In this document: piece after piece, positions 25,045 to 27,860 of the stretch
Layout: every line of letters begins with the position of its first letter
How positions within the stretch are numbered: position 1 is the stretch's first letter
DNA from: TMED161 sp964532515
Lineage (GTDB): Bacteria; Fidelibacterota; Marinisomatia; SCGC-AAA003-L08; D37C17
Direction of reading: 5' to 3'
DNA: 27,860 nucleotides
Assembly (NCBI GenBank): GCA_964532515.1
Contig: CAZHKH010000009.1
Location: 1-27,860 of the forward strand
Position numbers and translations under genes: made by a program
The notes under the pieces: model-generated
What the model was told of the DNA's origin: nothing
Database searches by the model: none
What the model saw: only the letters and a program-made list of their open reading frames with translations

Positions 25045-27860
25045 CTGCATCGTATGGACAGTCATCAACGTCACCACACAAGCCATCTGCATCTGCATCA
25101 TCTTCAGGATCGTTTGGACATGCATCATCACTGTCACAAGATCCGTCACCATCAGAATCATCATTTGCATCAGATGGACATGGATCAACATCGCCACAAA
25201 CACCGTCACCATCTAGGTCGTTGTCTGCATCATTTGGACATGCATCTGCAACATCACAAAGGTCATCGCCATCTGCGTTTGCACAACCTGCAAGGTCAGC
25301 ATCCTCTGGTCCTGTTACGCCAACAGCGCTACCACCAGCACCAGTAACAACAACATCAGCGATGCTTATAGTTGAGCCATCAACGATTGGATCAAATGAT
25401 AGACTTACAAGTGTACCCTCGCCTGCAGCAAGTGAAGCACCTGACATATCAAAACCAAGTACCATACCTGTTGCTGAGCTAAATGAAACATCACTAAGAT
25501 CTCCAGAAGCTCCTGTTAGGGTTACACCTGAAACATCAAACTGGAATCCATATACATCAACATTACTGCTATAGTTAACGTTTGCTGTTCCTTCGCTTGT
25601 CACGTCTATTGATAATAGAGCGTCACCAGCGGCAGTCTCATCACAACCATCAGGTGTTCCGTCGCCATCAAAATCAGCATTGTCATCGTGACCTTCACAA
25701 ATATCAACGTCACCACAAACGCCATCATTATCAGCATCGTCATCTGCATCATTTGGACATACATCACAGCCATCGGCTGTTCCGTCGCCATCTGCATCTG
25801 CGTTATCATCGTGACCTGGACATGCATCTACATCACCACAAACGCCGTCGCCATCTGCATCGTTATCTGCATCAAGTGGACACTCATCACATGAATCTGC
25901 AATGGAGTCACCATCAGAGTCAGTTAACTCTAGCACACACTCGCCACATGAATCAACAAAGTGATCACCTGCAGGAATGCCAGCACAATCAGCGGTTGGA
26001 GTTCCAAATACATCAGTATCGAAACAACCATTAAATGGATCTAGATCAGCGTCACACGCTCCAAGACCGATGTTCTCGCCATTATAAATACCTGAGATTA
26101 CAAAGTCAGAGATCGTAACCGCTACTTCAGAGCCCACACCAGAGTAGTCTGATGCAAGTACAATCACTGCAAGTAGGTTACCCTCATTACCAGTTGGGTT
26201 ACCTGGGTATCCCGCTGGAATTGAGCCTTGACCTGAAAAATCAAAACCAATAACGGTACCGCTTGAACCTGCGTTACCCATTTGAGCTGTAAGACCAGCC
26301 TGGCCACCTGTCATTAGATAGGTACCATCAATCGCTGCAATTGCACTTACAATCTCTGGGTTCATCGCAAAGTCAAACTGATAACCGTTTACAGGAAGTA
26401 GGTTCACCATCTCAACCATAATTACACCATCTGCAACGCCATCACCGGTTAGATCACCGAATGGACTTGCTGCGGCTGCAACTTCCTGGTTGGCTAGACT
26501 TGTGTTTACCTGCAAGAATGCCTGTAATGCTGGAAGTGTACTGGCGCAGGCCTCATCAGAAGCTGCTCCTTCACCAAGTTCACCATTTCCATCATTATCG
26601 GCAGCTGAAACTGCAGTCACTGTGTAGCAGTACTCGATATCAAAACCAAGTCCGTATCCACCCTGATGCCCATCTACAAATCCTGGAACCTCAGCTGGAG
26701 TGCTACCCACAAGCTCGCCATCTCTATATACATTGTATGAACTTGCATTTGGATTGTAATCCCACTGCAAGAACACTTCATTTAGACCACCAACGGCAAC
26801 TAAGCCAGTCATGTCTAAACAATCAAAATCATTAGATGAATCTGCATCACAAGATCCACACTCATCTACCACGCTATCACCAAAACACTCACCAGCACAA
26901 TCCTGGTCACTGTTTTCGCCGTGTCCGGTGTTACCCTCAGAACAAACACCACAATCATCTACAAATGCAGTTCCAAAACAATCACCGTGACAATCAATAT
27001 CGCTGTCATGCTCGTGTCCTGTGTTTCCACCTGAACACACACCACAAGAGTCTTCTGTTGCAGAGCCACCAAGATCAAAGTTACAATCTTGAACTACCGC
27101 AATAGATAGGTCAGCAAATACTGTGTTTGATACAAACGCTGGCACACTGTATACCGCATCGTATAGTGTGTTTGAGGATGTATCGAAAATCATAAACACT
27201 GGTACTTCACCGTCTTCCATGTAATCACATGTACTTGAGACTTCACACACTGAAACAGTACAAACACCATCGTCGTATGTACCATCTGCAGCATCACACT
27301 CTGCCTCAGTTAAATCATTTGAAATGATATCAGGATCCACACCCATTACAGGAACGTCTGCAGTACCATCACCATTTGCACCCCACTCACGATAGCCAAC
27401 AAATACGCCATCTTGAGTGTATGCAACAATCTTATCATCACTGGAAAGCTCTGTATCTGTTCCAGTCTCTAATTCTAGAGTTGCTGATGAGAAGTTATAG
27501 AAAGCCTGATTCTGTGATTGAATTGAACTACCAAAGTCACAAGTTCCAAAACAAACACCACAGTCATCGATGTCAGCGTTTCCACCATCACAAACGCCAC
27601 AATCATCTTCAGAAGATGAGCCACCACAAGCGCCTGCGCAATCTTCAACTAGGCCACTGAAACATACACCGTCACAACCAACATCTGGTCCTGAACCGCC
27701 GCAGTCATCTCTGTCGTCTTGCTCAGGCATGCTGTATGCAAAATGTCTGTCATAAGCTTCCTGGTAGGCCGCTGTATCTGCATCTTTCTTGGCTTGCCAT
27801 CCAGAGTGCGTGTCCTGGTCATCTCTAGAATCACAGTCACCGCCATCATTATCATAGCAT
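25045..27860 (-). CDS. Thrombospondin type 3 / cohesin-like T9SS protein, N-terminal part (5' incomplete)
   Basis: About 938 residues, open to the window's right edge; the ATG at 27730 is internal, since the frame upstream (THSGWQAKKDADTAAYQEAY) is open and similar in style. Signal peptide not in view. In order: cysteine-rich DDCGVCxGG repeats, a QAFYNF...DDKIVAYT module (about 27530-27085), more DCxGxCFGxAxxDDCGVC repeats (to about 26830), and a fibronectin type III-like domain (LQWDYNPNASSYNVYRDGE, about 26815-26540). Then follow a cohesin-like domain (about 26530-26050), TSP3 repeats (25960-25630), a second cohesin-like domain (25620-25290) and TSP3 repeats up to the gap. With 42 nt filled in, the visible gene encodes 1,784 residues. 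Very likely a secreted calcium-binding surface protein. Confidence 0.83.
25128..25231. repeat. 104-nt exact direct repeat, copy C
   Basis: Identical over 104 nt to 23888-23991 within the TSP3-coding array. It lies on the far side of the assembly gap. A separate 55-nt exact match, 25045-25099 to 23985-24039, directly follows the gap. Confidence 0.9.

Noticed and set aside
24932..25212. Open frames that run through the 100-N gap on the minus strand
   Set aside because: Translation through N is meaningless and the placeholder length shifts the frame; only the parts outside the N run are real.
23640..25900. Regular short repeats resembling a CRISPR array
   Set aside because: The units are codon-phased, variable in sequence and translate into TSP3 calcium-binding repeats; there are no constant repeats with unique spacers and no cas genes.
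23617..27755. Long open frames on the plus strand rich in His/Arg or Ser/Pro opposite the TSP3 region
   Set aside because: They are antisense shadows of the repetitive GAT/GCA-rich coding strand, with low-complexity translations and no homology-like segments.
1..27860. tRNA, rRNA or insertion-sequence genes
   Set aside because: I saw no tRNA-like cloverleaf with TTCGA loop, no rRNA segment, and no transposase or terminal inverted repeats when reading both strands.

Overview
The window is AT-rich bacterial DNA. It is most likely a scaffold from a metagenome-assembled genome, because it carries N runs at 18069-18078 and 24945-25044. Three coding units end in a YPNPFNPST-type C-terminal domain, the sorting tag of type IX secretion (T9SS) cargo. 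There is also a TonB-dependent receptor and a GlmU of the 'alternative' Bacteroidota-like type. Together these point to the FCB superphylum, and the style of the giant Asp-rich and Cys-rich secreted proteins suggests Candidatus Marinimicrobia (SAR406) or a close relative. That taxonomic call is an inference.

Layout. 1-2538 (+): C-terminal part of a TonB-dependent outer-membrane receptor. 2535-4986 (-): four tightly spaced genes reading leftward: a GT9-like or DUF6913-like protein, alternative GlmU, a zinc-ribbon protein and a DUF3467 protein. 5044-11309 (+): a compact run of seven genes with overlaps or very short gaps: secreted M23 peptidase, cytidine deaminase, uridine kinase, thymidine kinase, concentrative nucleoside transporter, adenylate kinase and dephospho-CoA kinase. 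Five of the seven form a nucleoside uptake and salvage pathway. 11310-27860 (-): a CYTH-domain protein followed by a block of surface or secreted proteins. This block holds a giant tandem-repeat protein (about 2,879 residues once an assembly error is repaired), a short T9SS cargo gene interrupted by an in-frame TAA, a DsbA-like lipoprotein, and a thrombospondin-type-3/cohesin-like T9SS protein of at least 1,784 residues that runs off the right edge.

The most notable find is at 21579-22334. Two apparent short frames are one 251-residue thioredoxin-fold (DsbA-like) lipoprotein, whose active-site CPYC motif has an in-frame TGA at the first cysteine. A perfect 8-bp hairpin with a GUU loop starts 14 nt after this TGA, and its loop lies 22 nt downstream. 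This is the expected form and place of a bacterial SECIS element, so I read the gene as a selenoprotein with a Sec-Pro-Tyr-Cys active site. It lies among exported proteins packed with cysteine-rich repeats, which suggests a role in their disulfide chemistry.

Two assembly problems matter for anyone using this annotation. The giant repeat gene is split by a scaffold junction flanked by the same 17-mer on both sides plus about 120 nt of spurious-looking low-complexity sequence; collapsing it restores one frame. The 100-N run in the thrombospondin-repeat gene should be a multiple of 3 nt, and 42 nt fits best by comparison with a near-identical repeat copy in the same gene.
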